Shown: positions 1 through 8,220, numbered from the stretch's first letter. The stretch: DNA of 64,000 nt from Flavobacterium panacagri (GCF_030378165.1 NZ_CP119766.1:1240001-1304000), one strand, 5' to 3'. The notes: generated from the letters alone by a model not told the origin. Numbers and translations: made by a program.

Positions 1-385
1 TCGTGATGAATTTTTTATCTTCTTTAATATTTTTCTTGTATCCAGTAATGCCTGGAACATCTTCCTGAATACTCAGTCTGATCATTCGCATTTCAATATT
101 GCTTGGATCACTTTTGATAGTGGCTTCAAGAAGTTTTGCTCCTTCTTTAAAGCGTGAAATTTTGCTTCCTAATACACTTTCAAACTTAGAATCGAGTAAA
201 ATTGAAGCGGCTTTATATGCTACTAAAATTTTATCATCATTATTAGAAACACCCGAAAGTTTTTCTACAAATTCTTTGGCATTGGTTTCTGATTTTGCAA
301 CATCAGAATACATTTTACGAATAGAAGCTAAATCTGGCGTATTCGCAAAATTTACCCATAAAAATAGTGTCAGTAATAATTTCAT
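1..385 (-). CDS. Secreted hypothetical protein, 3' end cut by the window edge
   Basis: An open frame runs leftward from ATG at 385 to the window edge with no stop, giving 128 visible residues, so the C-terminus is missing. The N-terminus MKLLLTLFLWVNFANTPDL looks like a short signal peptide. The rest is predicted mostly helical and charged, with an alternating pattern (IRKMYSDVAKS, AKEFVEKL, AYKAASILLDSK) that resembles helical-hairpin repeat proteins, but I do not recognise a named family. It begins 2 bp after the stop of the neighbouring dehydratase gene on the same strand, so it is probably the next gene of the pigment operon. Its function is unknown. Confidence 0.7.
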   Translation of the reverse strand, partial: MKLLLTLFLWVNFANTPDLASIRKMYSDVAKSETNAKEFVEKLSGVSNNDDKILVAYKAASILLDSKFESVLGSKISRFKEGAKLLEATIKSDPSNIEMRMIRLSIQEDVPGITGYKKNIKEDKKFIT

Positions 386-387
386 AA

Positions 388-759
388 TTATATTTTTTTA
401 TACACATTGCTCAATTTAAGAGCTGTAGTGTCGTTAAAGTAAGTCGTGTTTTTCACTTTTACTAGGTTGTCTTCAGTACTTGTAATATCAAGCTCTAAGC
501 GTAATTCTGGAGTTACTTCAGGATTAATAAGCGCCATGAATTTTACATTTGCCAAAGACTGAATCATCAATGAACTTTTGGTAATCGATTCTGTAAGTTC
601 CTTGATAATCTGAATCATGCAAACACCCGGCATAATAGGATTTCCTGGGAAATGCCCTTTAAAAACCTCATGTTTTTCATTGACTAAAATGGTAATATTA
701 TATTTTGAATCGGAGATTTTTTCTTCCGATAGAACTTTGTAAAAATCTTTTAAAATCAT
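388..759 (-). CDS. FabZ/FabA-like 3-hydroxyacyl-ACP dehydratase (hotdog fold)
   Basis: The 123-residue protein carries FKGHFPGNPIMPGVCMIQ around residues 34-51. This matches the FabZ/FabA active-site strand and helix (HFPGxPxxPGV), with the catalytic histidine at about residue 37. It would dehydrate 3-hydroxyacyl-ACP intermediates during polyene assembly. It is somewhat shorter than FabZ (about 145 aa) and lacks the N-terminal LPHRYPFLLVD segment that the two other dehydratases at 13.7-14.6 kb have. It therefore belongs to a different subgroup, possibly the ApeI-like one. It is co-directional with and close to the beta-barrel gene upstream (5 bp), consistent with one operon. Confidence 0.82.
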   Translation of the reverse strand: MILKDFYKVLSEEKISDSKYNITILVNEKHEVFKGHFPGNPIMPGVCMIQIIKELTESITKSSLMIQSLANVKFMALINPEVTPELRLELDITSTEDNLVKVKNTTYFNDTTALKLSNVYKKI

Positions 760-764
760 ATTTT

Positions 765-1376
765 TTATTTTCCGAATGAATAGGAAACCCCTAATTGAAA
801 ATTAATATTTGTATTATAATCTCCAAATAGATAATAATTATTGGAGTTGTTTTGATAATAATCACTGCTCAAAACATCAAGTAAACCTTTCTTAAAACGA
901 GCTTCAAATGTCAAACCCGATGGAAGTGCATAAGCAACTCCTAAAACCAAACCAAGATCATTCTGTGCTTTTCTAACCGCAAGATTGTCATTTAACAAAA
1001 TGTCTAAAGTTGGCCCAGCTTGAAACTGAATTCCTTGTGGCAAAGTAAACTTATTTAATATGGAAAGCGACAAATAATTGATGTCTAGATCTAGATGTTC
1101 TACTTTATTTGTTTGTGTGTTTTCATCATAATAGTTTCTCGCAACATTATTAGAACCTTGTCGGCTGTAATTGATTTCTGGTTGCAATGCATAAATTTTC
1201 GTTATTTTAATCTCTGTAAAACCTCCAGCATAAAAATCTGTTTTATAATCGGCATGCATTTCAGAAATCGTCGAAAAATTGAATCCGGCTCTTAAACCTG
1301 GTTTAACACTTATTTGGGCTTGTATATTTAAGACTGCAAAAAAAACAGCAATAAAAAGAACGTATTTTTTATTCAT
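765..1376 (-). CDS. Outer-membrane beta-barrel protein (porin family, OMP_b-brl-like)
   Basis: The 203-residue protein has a clear signal peptide (MNKKYVLFIAVFFAVLNIQAQ) followed by ISVKPGLRAGFNFSTI and alternating amphipathic strands that end in LGVSYSFGK, typical of small eight-stranded PorT-like barrels of Bacteroidota. It is a paralogue of the next gene upstream: both have SVKPGLR/KVSPGLRGG, INYSRQG/ITYSRQG, LTFEAR(F/I)K(K/Q)GL and a final GVSY/GISY strand. It is the penultimate complete gene in the pigment locus and lies 2 bp from its paralogue. A structural or transport role in the outer membrane is likely, but the substrate is unknown. Confidence 0.85.
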   Translation of the reverse strand: MNKKYVLFIAVFFAVLNIQAQISVKPGLRAGFNFSTISEMHADYKTDFYAGGFTEIKITKIYALQPEINYSRQGSNNVARNYYDENTQTNKVEHLDLDINYLSLSILNKFTLPQGIQFQAGPTLDILLNDNLAVRKAQNDLGLVLGVAYALPSGLTFEARFKKGLLDVLSSDYYQNNSNNYYLFGDYNTNINFQLGVSYSFGK

Positions 1377-1378
1377 GC

Positions 1379-1972
1379 TTATTTGGTTTTAAATTTATAG
1401 CTGATTCCAATCTGAAAAACCTGATTTAAGATTGCATCATTAGTGTAATATCCGTCATTATCATAATAATCATAACCATAAATATCCACCAATCCTTGTT
1501 TGATTCTCGCTTCAAAGGTCAAACCATTTGGCAGTGTATAACCAACGCCGCCAACAATAGCAAGATCAAAATCTTCGGGATTCGAATTAATGTAATTATC
1601 ACCAACTTTTAAATCCAAAGAAGGACCCGCCAACAAGTGGAAACCGCCACCATTAAAATTAAACTTTGCAACTGCTCCAAATGTTATATAATTCAACTCA
1701 TACTTTTCAGAATAATAACGGCCGTTTTCAAAATAGCTATCTTCATCACCTTGTCTGGAATACGTTATCTCAGGTTGCAGCGAAAAAAATCTATTGAATT
1801 TAATATCTACTAATCCTCCAACATAAAAATCAGATTTTGATTTATTGGAATCTACGTTGGTTAAAGTTGAGATATTTAATCCACCTCTTAAACCTGGACT
1901 AACTTTTACTTGTGCCTGAGAGGATTGAATTCCAAAGAACAAAACAAATGCAATTACCACAAATTTTCTCAT
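1379..1972 (-). CDS. Outer-membrane beta-barrel protein, paralogue of the downstream gene
   Basis: The protein has 197 residues, a signal peptide (MRKFVVIAFVLFFGIQSSQAQ) and a barrel with motifs shared with its neighbour (KVSPGLRGGLNIST, ITYSRQGDED, GYTLPNGLTFEARIKQGL). The tandem arrangement with 2 bp between genes points to a local duplication. Both proteins end in an aromatic/basic strand (IGISYKFKTK), as expected for BAM-dependent insertion. Flexirubins reside in the outer membrane, so a role in pigment placement is a reasonable inference from context only. Confidence 0.85.
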   Translation of the reverse strand: MRKFVVIAFVLFFGIQSSQAQVKVSPGLRGGLNISTLTNVDSNKSKSDFYVGGLVDIKFNRFFSLQPEITYSRQGDEDSYFENGRYYSEKYELNYITFGAVAKFNFNGGGFHLLAGPSLDLKVGDNYINSNPEDFDLAIVGGVGYTLPNGLTFEARIKQGLVDIYGYDYYDNDGYYTNDAILNQVFQIGISYKFKTK

Positions 1973-2009
1973 TTTGAATTAATTTAAAGTTTATGATTAG
2001 TTTAATTTT

Positions 2010-2645
2010 CTATTCTGATTTAAAATAGTTCAGCTCGATTTTAAGCTTAATATTTTGATGAATTATCTGAATCTTTTCAGCAAAAATATTGTTTTCTGAA
2101 CTGAAAAGCAGTGTAAATTTTTCTTTTGTTTTAGAAGCTTGAACAATCTTTTCTAATTTTTGATCTTTTTTCGAGATAAAAATATAATTATCGCGTTTGC
2201 CTTCTTTTGATTTATAAATTTCACTTGAGTCATTTTCAAATTGTTCTTGAATCAAATATTCTTTTTTTAAAAGCAAACGAAAATCTTCTTTTAAAGTGTT
2301 GATCAATATTTTTCGATCTAATTCTGAAACTATAGAATTGACTTTAAAGTCGGTTTCAGAAATTTCAAAATCCATTAATTTATTTCCGAATTCAGTTGTA
2401 AAAACAACGCGATGCGTAGTGTCGTTTATTTTCTTGGCAATAAAAATTCCTGATAACTCATTTCCATAAACACTGATATTAGTTTTGTAAACATAATCGG
2501 TTTTGGAATCGGAGAAATAAGGAACCGTATAAGAGGTTTTGTCTAATTTTTTAGGCGTATAATTTTTTGTAACCGAACCGCAGGAAACGAATACAAGAGC
2601 TAAAACGAAATTAATTAGTAAAAACTGAATCGTCGATTTTTGCAT
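2010..2645 (-). CDS. Outer-membrane lipoprotein of the pigment locus (LolB/DUF3261-like by context)
   Basis: The 211-residue lipoprotein has the lipobox VFVSC at residues 18-22. The body has beta-rich stretches such as YKTNISVYGNELSGIFIAKK and RVVFTTEFGNKLMDFEI, resembling the concave beta-sheet lipoproteins (LolB or DUF3261 type) found in aryl polyene clusters. Its start overlaps the end of the LolA-like gene by 35 bp, so the two are translationally coupled. That supports a carrier-acceptor pair that moves a lipid-like pigment or precursor across the periplasm. The fold match is made by eye and is moderate. Confidence 0.7.
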   Translation of the reverse strand: MQKSTIQFLLINFVLALVFVSCGSVTKNYTPKKLDKTSYTVPYFSDSKTDYVYKTNISVYGNELSGIFIAKKINDTTHRVVFTTEFGNKLMDFEISETDFKVNSIVSELDRKILINTLKEDFRLLLKKEYLIQEQFENDSSEIYKSKEGKRDNYIFISKKDQKLEKIVQASKTKEKFTLLFSSENNIFAEKIQIIHQNIKLKIELNYFKSE

Positions 2646-3237
2646 TGATCACTTTATTTTTAAGTACAATTCTAGTATAATCTTCAGATGATTCTAATAG
2701 TTTTACCTGAACCACAGTTGCTTCCTCCTTGTCAAAAGTCAGTTCAATTTGTTTAATGTATTTTTTCAGCGTTGCATCTTTCGGAATAAATTTAGCCAAG
2801 TTTTGACCTTTCAATTTAAAATACGAAATCGTAAACTCTTTATCATCAAACATGTTACCGCTTACGCTTCCTACGATTAACTTATTAATTCTCGCAAAAA
2901 TTTTACTGTCGCCCATATCAACCGCACTTTTTTTACCTTCGTCATTAATCAGGATTTTTCCGTTTTTAAAAGTAATGCTGTAATTGTATGGTTTTTTGTA
3001 TTGCCATTGTAAAAGAGAAGGTTCTTTAAAAACCATTTTTCCAGAAGTTTCAATATCTTTTGATAAAAAATCCAAATGTTTGTACTGAACAAAATCGGTA
3101 CTTAAAGTTTTGATTTTTTTCGCCACCACATTTACATCTTCTTTAAATTGAGCAATTTCTGCAGCTGACATTTTTTGCTCCTGAGCAAATAAACTGCCTG
3201 AAATAAAAAGAATTAGTAGAGCTATTTTAGTTTTCAT
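2611..3237 (-). CDS. LolA-like outer-membrane lipoprotein carrier protein
   Basis: The ATG at 3237 (MKTKIALLILFISGSLFAQ) is chosen as the start because it begins a good signal peptide. The open frame extends 24 codons further upstream through basic residues that overlap a genomic repeat. The mature protein has the LolA pattern: an early helix (AAEIAQFKEDVNVVAKKIKTL), then STDFVQYK, SGKMVFKEPSLLQWQYKKP and NYSITFKNGKILIND. It is a periplasmic shuttle for hydrophobic ligands. In aryl polyene/flexirubin clusters a dedicated LolA paralogue is common, so it probably serves pigment delivery and is not the housekeeping copy. Confidence 0.85.
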   Translation of the reverse strand: MKTKIALLILFISGSLFAQEQKMSAAEIAQFKEDVNVVAKKIKTLSTDFVQYKHLDFLSKDIETSGKMVFKEPSLLQWQYKKPYNYSITFKNGKILINDEGKKSAVDMGDSKIFARINKLIVGSVSGNMFDDKEFTISYFKLKGQNLAKFIPKDATLKKYIKQIELTFDKEEATVVQVKLLESSEDYTRIVLKNKVINAKIDDSVFTN

Positions 3238-3330
3238 AATTTTTAAAATTGTGCTTTGTTTTTTCGCCACGAATTTACTTCGTCTGTTCGCTATCGCTCG
3301 AGTCACCAATTTCTGCGAATTTTTAATTTA

Positions 3331-3390
3331 ATAAAATCCGCTTTTACCCGCGTCTTCGCGATAGCGAATCTGTTTCATCCGCGTTCAATT
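3331..3390. repeat. Interspersed repeat, 'ccgcg...gcgatagcgaatc' family, copy 1
   Basis: The segment ataaaatccg...gcgatagcgaatc...tcatccgcg is closely similar in wording and order to a second copy at 62293-62353 near the far end of the window (ataaaatccg...gcgatagcaaatc...tcatccgtg). Here it lies between the deacetylase and lolA-like genes and overlaps the deacetylase stop codon. It is a non-coding genome-wide repeat of the kind common in Flavobacterium. Confidence 0.65.
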
Positions 3391-4161
3391 TCTATAAGCA
3401 TTAAGTTTCAGTAATTCTTCAACAGAAATCACTTTATAATTATTTTGCTGTAAAAATTGCAAAAACTGTTCCAAGACCAAAACAGAGTGTTCGCCGGTAT
3501 CATGCAAAAGTACGATTCCGCCGGGAGAAATCTGTTTTGTAATTCGGTTTAAGATGAATTCCTGATTTTTGGTTCCGCCGTCAAGTGAACGAATATTCCA
3601 GCCTATTACTTTATGATTTGTTTTTTCTAATGCTCTTCGAATTGAAGGCGTCGTAACCCCATAAGGAGGACGAAAAAAGTTGATTTTTCTAGAAGTGAAT
3701 TTTTCCAGCAGTTTATCCGTTTTACGAAGTTCTTCAGCTATTTTGTCTTCATGATAAAAATCAAAAAACTTAGAATGACTGTACGAATGATTGCCAACCA
3801 AATGTCCGTCTTCAATAACTTTTTGAATAATTTCTGGATGTGCTTCGATGTTTTTCCCAATGCAGAAAAAAGTAGCTTTGGTATTGTATTTTTTCAGAAG
3901 TGCTAAGACTTCCAAAGTGTAAATACTTGGGCCGTCATCAAAAGTAAGTGCAATTTTTTTCTCCGTTTCTAATGGATTATTACAATAGGCTTTTACATGA
4001 TAATTAGAAGAAATTCTCGAAGAACCAACAGCATTTATTCCAATCCAAAGGAAAACTACAGCCCAATAATACCATATATTCATTGGCATAATAAAGTTTG
4101 CAAGAAACATTAAAAGCAATAAAAGGATAAAAAATATCGAGATGTTTTTATGCGTTATCAT
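3385..4161 (-). CDS. Polysaccharide deacetylase family protein (NodB domain)
   Basis: The 258-residue protein starts with two hydrophobic segments (IFFILLLLLMFLANFIMP and WYYWAVVFLWIGINAVG), so it is membrane anchored. A NodB homology domain follows: LTFDDGPS (motif 1), HSYSHSKF (motif 2, metal-binding histidines), FRPPYGV (motif 3) and LLHDTGEHS (motif 5). It removes acyl groups from sugars or a related substrate in the envelope. It overlaps the upstream chain-length-factor-like gene by 4 bp, so it is a pigment-locus member. Its substrate there is not evident, and it could act as an ester or amide hydrolase in pigment tailoring. Confidence 0.88.
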   Translation of the reverse strand: MITHKNISIFFILLLLLMFLANFIMPMNIWYYWAVVFLWIGINAVGSSRISSNYHVKAYCNNPLETEKKIALTFDDGPSIYTLEVLALLKKYNTKATFFCIGKNIEAHPEIIQKVIEDGHLVGNHSYSHSKFFDFYHEDKIAEELRKTDKLLEKFTSRKINFFRPPYGVTTPSIRRALEKTNHKVIGWNIRSLDGGTKNQEFILNRITKQISPGGIVLLHDTGEHSVLVLEQFLQFLQQNNYKVISVEELLKLNAYRN

Positions 4162-5219
4162 TTGGATAGTAACGTAAAACTATGATTTTTGCCACTTAAT
4201 TGATTGTACAATAAAATAGTTTTGTAAGCTGGTTTTGCAACCGAATTTACTTTGACGATTTCTGGAACTTCCTGTGTTTTCAAAATTTTAGAAGCCATCC
4301 AAAAAGCAAAAGCCGAAGCTGTATCATATTCGCCACTTAAATGTTTATAATACAAAACAGGAGTTTTTGCGAAAGCATTTTCCGCTAGATTTCTATAATA
4401 ATTTTCGAAAGAAGCATTTCCGTCAAAACCTAAAACCAAAGCATCGATATCTGAAATTTCTAAATTATTAGATTTCAAAAATGATTTTATTTCAGTTTCA
4501 ACTTCATTTATTTCTAGCGTATTTACGATTGCAACATCCAGAAGTTCAGCGTAAGTATTGTTTTTTCTTTCATTTTCTAAAACAAAAAAACTAGCACCTT
4601 CGCCATAAACGGCACCGCTTGTTTTAGAAGTTAGAACATCGTATGGAGCAGTATTATCTGCTTTAATACGTCCGTTTAATTTGAAAAGCGCAGTGGTATA
4701 ATCGCCATTTTCATCAACACCACCCACTAAAATTGAATTGGCTTCCTCTTCTTCAATCTGCATTTTAGCATCAATCAAAGCTGATTCAAAAGAAACCGCA
4801 CCGTTTACATACGTAAAATTATAACCTTTGCATTGCTGCAAAAGTGCTATTTGTGCACCAACTGTATTATGAGTCGATTGGATAAAAGAAGTTGGCGTTA
4901 AAAATTCTTCTTTATTGTCTAAAATACTTTTCAGGAATTTTTCAGAATCTTCGATACAGCCTAAACCAGTTCCAGTAATGATGGCATCAACTTTTTCAAC
5001 ATTAGCATCTTTCATGGCTAAGGCCGAAGCTACGATTCCGTTTTTTACTCCTTTTGCCATTCTTCGGCTTGCAGCCGGCGAAATATATTCTTTGTATGCC
5101 GGCGAAACAATTGCCAGCACATTTTCATCGTGATTTACATTGGCCTCTTCTAAAAAAACAGTATCAAATGTTTTTTGAGTCGAAATACAGCCTACTCCAT
5201 TTATATATGTTTTTTTCAT
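4158..5219 (-). CDS. Ketosynthase-like chain-length-factor protein, catalytic residues lost
   Basis: The start is set at ATG 5219 (MKKTYINGVGCIST), directly after the stop of the intact ketosynthase; the open frame extends 16 codons further but those overlap that gene. The 353-residue protein has the thiolase fold. The nucleophile position reads TYVNGAVSF, with Gly near residue 140 where ketosynthases have Cys. The first catalytic histidine region reads VLGFDGNASF, not NAHGTxTP, and the second reads KHLSGEYDTAS, not GHTxGAAG. All three catalytic residues are gone, as in the beta subunits of KS-CLF heterodimers (aryl polyene ApeC type). It probably pairs with the adjacent KS encoded at 5221-6420. 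Confidence 0.85.
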   Translation of the reverse strand: MKKTYINGVGCISTQKTFDTVFLEEANVNHDENVLAIVSPAYKEYISPAASRRMAKGVKNGIVASALAMKDANVEKVDAIITGTGLGCIEDSEKFLKSILDNKEEFLTPTSFIQSTHNTVGAQIALLQQCKGYNFTYVNGAVSFESALIDAKMQIEEEEANSILVGGVDENGDYTTALFKLNGRIKADNTAPYDVLTSKTSGAVYGEGASFFVLENERKNNTYAELLDVAIVNTLEINEVETEIKSFLKSNNLEISDIDALVLGFDGNASFENYYRNLAENAFAKTPVLYYKHLSGEYDTASAFAFWMASKILKTQEVPEIVKVNSVAKPAYKTILLYNQLSGKNHSFTLLSK

Positions 5220-5220
5220 T

Positions 5221-6420
5221 TTAGCTTTTTGAAAATATAAGGGTTGAACAGTTTCCTCCAAATCCAAAAGAGTTGGATAAAACGTGCTCGATGTTTTTAT
5301 TTTTTAAAGTAGTTTGCGGACTCAAATCGAGTTCTTCCATCTGCGTTTCGAAATTCAAATTCGGATAAACGACATTATTCTGAAGAGACAAAACACTGTA
5401 AACCGCTTCAATTGCTGCTGCAGCTGCTAAAGTGTGACCCGTAAAAGGTTTTGTAGAACTAAAATCTGGAACTTTTTCTTCTTCATAAATTCTGCGTAAA
5501 GCTCTTCCTTCCGATAAATCGTTATTTGGTGTTGCGGTTCCATGAACGTTGATATAATCAATTTCAGAAGGTTTTAGGCCTGAAACTTCAAACGCTTTTT
5601 TCATTGCCAGAAAAGCACCGTCTCCATTTTCAGAAGAAGCTGTTTGATGAAAAGCATCGTTTGCATTTCCGTAACCCGAAACTCTAGCCAGCACTTTTTT
5701 GTTTTGTTTGGCAACAACTTCATCCGATTCTAAAACCAAAAATGCTGCTGCTTCGCCAAGGTTTAATCCTTTTCTGTTATTGTCAAAAGGTTTGTTGTAA
5801 TCGTCAGATAAAATCATCAAAGTCTTAAATCCGTTGATGGTGAATTTGGACAAAGCATCGGCTCCGCCTACAATAACACGATCTAGTTTTCCCGTTTTGA
5901 TCAATCTTGCGCCCAACATAATCGAATTGGCTGCAGAGGAACAAGCAGTGCTTATGGTCGAAACCATTCCTTTTAAACCTAATTCTTCGGCAATCTTTTC
6001 GGCAACATCGCCGCCGTCATGACAAGTAATGTATTTTACCAATTCTGGTTTTTCAAAATAATCGTAATAATGTTTCTCTGTCATGTCCATTCCGCCCACA
6101 CTTGTAGCCGAAATGAGTCCCGTTCTAAATTCGTTGATAGCAGTTATGCCAGCATTTTCAACAGCTTGTTTTGCTGCCAAAGTACCAATCATAGCGGTTC
6201 TCGAAAAATTATTATCACTGTTTAGCTCCAGTTCGCTGCTCAATTCATCGTTGGTTTTTTTAATTTCGCCCACTTTGATAACCTCTGCATGAACTGTAGA
6301 AATATTAGAGATACGGGAAATACCGATTTTATTTTCGATCAACGAAAGATAATTTTCTTCAACCGAATTCCCGATTGCAGAGATAATTCCCATTCCCGTT
6401 ATTGCAACACCCTTTGTCAT
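5221..6420 (-). CDS. Beta-ketoacyl-ACP synthase (FabF-like), active subunit
   Basis: The 399-residue type II ketosynthase has the complete Cys-His-His triad: STACSSAANS near residue 160, NVHGTATPNND near 295 and KPFTGHTLAAAAAIEAVYS near 330. It performs decarboxylative Claisen condensation with malonyl-ACP. Its gene abuts that of the catalytically dead paralogue (1 bp gap), so the pair likely forms a KS-CLF heterodimer that sets polyene length. A 139-bp gap with two hairpins separates it from the ACP gene upstream. Confidence 0.92.
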   Translation of the reverse strand: MTKGVAITGMGIISAIGNSVEENYLSLIENKIGISRISNISTVHAEVIKVGEIKKTNDELSSELELNSDNNFSRTAMIGTLAAKQAVENAGITAINEFRTGLISATSVGGMDMTEKHYYDYFEKPELVKYITCHDGGDVAEKIAEELGLKGMVSTISTACSSAANSIMLGARLIKTGKLDRVIVGGADALSKFTINGFKTLMILSDDYNKPFDNNRKGLNLGEAAAFLVLESDEVVAKQNKKVLARVSGYGNANDAFHQTASSENGDGAFLAMKKAFEVSGLKPSEIDYINVHGTATPNNDLSEGRALRRIYEEEKVPDFSSTKPFTGHTLAAAAAIEAVYSVLSLQNNVVYPNLNFETQMEELDLSPQTTLKNKNIEHVLSNSFGFGGNCSTLIFSKS

Positions 6421-6458
6421 TTTAGATTTATGATTTTAGATTGTAGATTCTAGAGCTC

Positions 6459-6543
6459 TGTCAAAGTTTCAACCTTTGACAAAGTCGACGGATTTTTAAA
6501 CCATTTTAGATTTTAGATTTCCAACTGGAATCTAAAATCTAAA
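6459..6543. repeat. Two consecutive hairpins between the ACP and ketosynthase genes
   Basis: The first is tgtcaaag-N7-ctttgaca (6459-6481), a perfect 8-bp stem. The second (6505-6543) has arms ttagattttagatttcca and tggaatctaaaatctaa with a 3-nt loop and one bulged base. The TTTAGATTTTAGATTT wording looks like an interspersed repeat. Either hairpin could modulate expression of the downstream ketosynthase pair relative to the ACP, but neither has a terminator-like T-run. Confidence 0.6.
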
Positions 6544-6559
6544 GTCTAAAATCTGAAAT

Positions 6560-6817
6560 CTATTTAGTTCTGTTAGCGCTGATGTACGCTGCCATAGTTT
6601 CGATAGACTGGAAAATTGTTTTTCCTTCTTTCGGATCTACTAATTTAATTCCGTAATCTTTATCTAAAATCACGATCAATTCAAGTGCATCAATTGAGTC
6701 TAAACCTAAACCATCTCCAAACAAAGGATCATTATCAGCAATGTCTTCAATTGCGATATCTTCAAGGTTTAGAGTTGTGATAATTTTGTTTTTCAATTCT
6801 TCTTTTAATGCTTCCAT
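6560..6817 (-). CDS. Acyl carrier protein
   Basis: The 85-residue acidic, helical protein has the phosphopantetheine attachment motif GLGLDSIDALELIV; the serine lies near residue 41. It carries the growing polyene chain as a thioester. It is one of two ACPs in the locus and starts 2 bp after the stop of the 205-residue ketosynthase-like protein. Its length is that of a free-standing ACP. Confidence 0.93.
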   Translation of the reverse strand: MEALKEELKNKIITTLNLEDIAIEDIADNDPLFGDGLGLDSIDALELIVILDKDYGIKLVDPKEGKTIFQSIETMAAYISANRTK

Positions 6818-6819
6818 GC

Positions 6820-7437
6820 TTATTTATTGTATAATGTATTGATAGTTTCGTTTGTAAATTCTGTGTTTTCTGTCACGCTGATTGTGCAAAGAAAAGCTTT
6901 ATAATCGTCTTTAAAAAATTCTACCCAGCCACACAAAACCAGATCTGCTTTATTCGTATTCAGAAGAATATTGGAATAATTCGACATAAATTCAGTGTTA
7001 AAGGTGTCAAATATAAAGAAAGAATTTTCACTTTTAAGCTGATGACGGATACTTATTTCGCCCAAACAAATATTTGGCAGTGTATAAACGAAAACCGCCG
7101 GACTCGGAAAATAGTTTTCTTTGTCTGAAATCGATTCCTGATATTTTACATCCGTATCTAAACTTGAAGATTTATTGGCCAAAACTAAAGCGATATTATT
7201 TTCCTCTTCCGTAGAAGTTATTGGACTCAAAAGCAATTCTGATCCTAAAAAAGCCAGTTTGCTCAAAGCATCCATTTTGAAAAACTTTGGATATTGCATT
7301 TCAAAATTGCGATAGGCTTGTTTCGAGAAATCAGCAAAATCAGTTGGTTCAATTTTGAAAACAGATGTTCCGTTCAAAACAATTTCGTTGTTTTGGATTG
7401 TGATGTAGGATTGTATGTAGGTTTTGTTTTGAGTCAT
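6820..7437 (-). CDS. Conserved pigment-cluster protein, 3-oxoacyl-ACP-synthase-like, catalysis doubtful
   Basis: The 205-residue cytoplasmic protein has no signal peptide. The stretch FPSPAVFVYTLPNICLGEISIRHQ resembles the half-ketosynthase proteins (Pfam ketoacyl-synt_2 type) that accompany ketosynthases in aryl polyene clusters. The N-terminal half (YPKFFKMDALSKLAFLGSELLL) also reads like the start of a thiolase-fold protein, but no Cys-His-His set is visible. A structural or accessory role for the ketosynthase complex is inferred. The coding sequence is immediately upstream of the ACP gene with a 2-bp gap. Confidence 0.6.
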   Translation of the reverse strand: MTQNKTYIQSYITIQNNEIVLNGTSVFKIEPTDFADFSKQAYRNFEMQYPKFFKMDALSKLAFLGSELLLSPITSTEEENNIALVLANKSSSLDTDVKYQESISDKENYFPSPAVFVYTLPNICLGEISIRHQLKSENSFFIFDTFNTEFMSNYSNILLNTNKADLVLCGWVEFFKDDYKAFLCTISVTENTEFTNETINTLYNK

Positions 7438-7456
7438 TTTTTAATAACGGATTCAG

Positions 7457-8134
7457 TTATGAATCCCAAAGATGAATAATTTTATTTACTTTCCATTTTC
7501 CAGTTTTATTTTCAATTATGACTAGAAAACCCCTTCCGCATTTTCCTCCTCCACATGAAGCTCCAGCCGTTAAAATTCCTTTTGTTTTTGTTTTATCAAA
7601 TTGAATTCGGGATATAAAAACTGTTCCAACAGGTATCACAGAATTACTGATGTCGTTTAAGTCCCAATATTTTTCATTAGAATATTTGGAAGCTTTTTCA
7701 AAATGAAACTTTTTGTTGTTTTTAAAAGGCTTTAAGTCAAATGTATATTCTTCGGTTTCTTTTAAAGTGTCGTAACTTGAAAGATTAATTTGTTTTTGAA
7801 TCATTTCTGTTTCCAGAGAACTTATTTTTGTTATTGTATCATAAACACCAATTAATATTCTGGCTTTATCGTTTTTGATACTATCTCGATAATGCCAATA
7901 TTCTTTTAATTCTTTATGATATCCAATAGTATCTTCTTTATTGGTTTTAAAATCTCTTTTTGGCATTGGTGGTGGAGAAATAATTCTCCTATCCATATAA
8001 ATAGAATCTACAATTTCTACAAAGACATTCTTTAAAACATGTTTTTCAAAATCAGATTCAGACACTTCTTTCTTTTTACATCCAAAAGATGAAAGAAGAA
8101 CTAGAGTTACAAATATGAATTTTGACAGTTTCAT
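7457..8134 (-). CDS. Hypothetical lipoprotein inserted in the pigment locus
   Basis: The 225-residue protein has the lipobox LLSSFGC at residues 13-19 followed by KKKE. The C-terminus contains GASCGGGKCGRGFLVIIENKTGKW, with a small cysteine/glycine patch, and ends in a strand typical of immunity-like or hypothetical Flavobacterium lipoproteins (GKWKVNKIIHLWDS). I do not recognise a family. It sits between two biosynthetic genes but is bounded by a hairpin at 8191-8215 and has no similarity to pigment genes, so it may be a later insertion. Confidence 0.75.
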   Translation of the reverse strand: MKLSKFIFVTLVLLSSFGCKKKEVSESDFEKHVLKNVFVEIVDSIYMDRRIISPPPMPKRDFKTNKEDTIGYHKELKEYWHYRDSIKNDKARILIGVYDTITKISSLETEMIQKQINLSSYDTLKETEEYTFDLKPFKNNKKFHFEKASKYSNEKYWDLNDISNSVIPVGTVFISRIQFDKTKTKGILTAGASCGGGKCGRGFLVIIENKTGKWKVNKIIHLWDS

Positions 8135-8190
8135 TTACGTTTAAATATTTTGAACTCTCAAGATTTCCTTGCAAGTTGGATTTTATTTTC

Positions 8191-8215
8191 AACTGTTCGG
8201 AATTTCCGAACAGTT
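8191..8215 (-). terminator. Hairpin after the ketosynthase gene (weak terminator or repeat)
   Basis: AACTGTTCGG and CCGAACAGTT form a perfect 10-bp stem with a 5-nt loop, 6 bp after the ketosynthase stop on the minus strand. The following bases (TTGAAAAT on the minus strand) give only a poor T-run, so termination efficiency is uncertain. It marks the border of the inserted lipoprotein gene. Confidence 0.5.
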
Positions 8216-8220
8216 AATTT

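Noticed and set aside
3238..3309. Upstream extension of the LolA-like gene
   Set aside because: The added residues are basic, precede a clean signal peptide and overlap repeat DNA.
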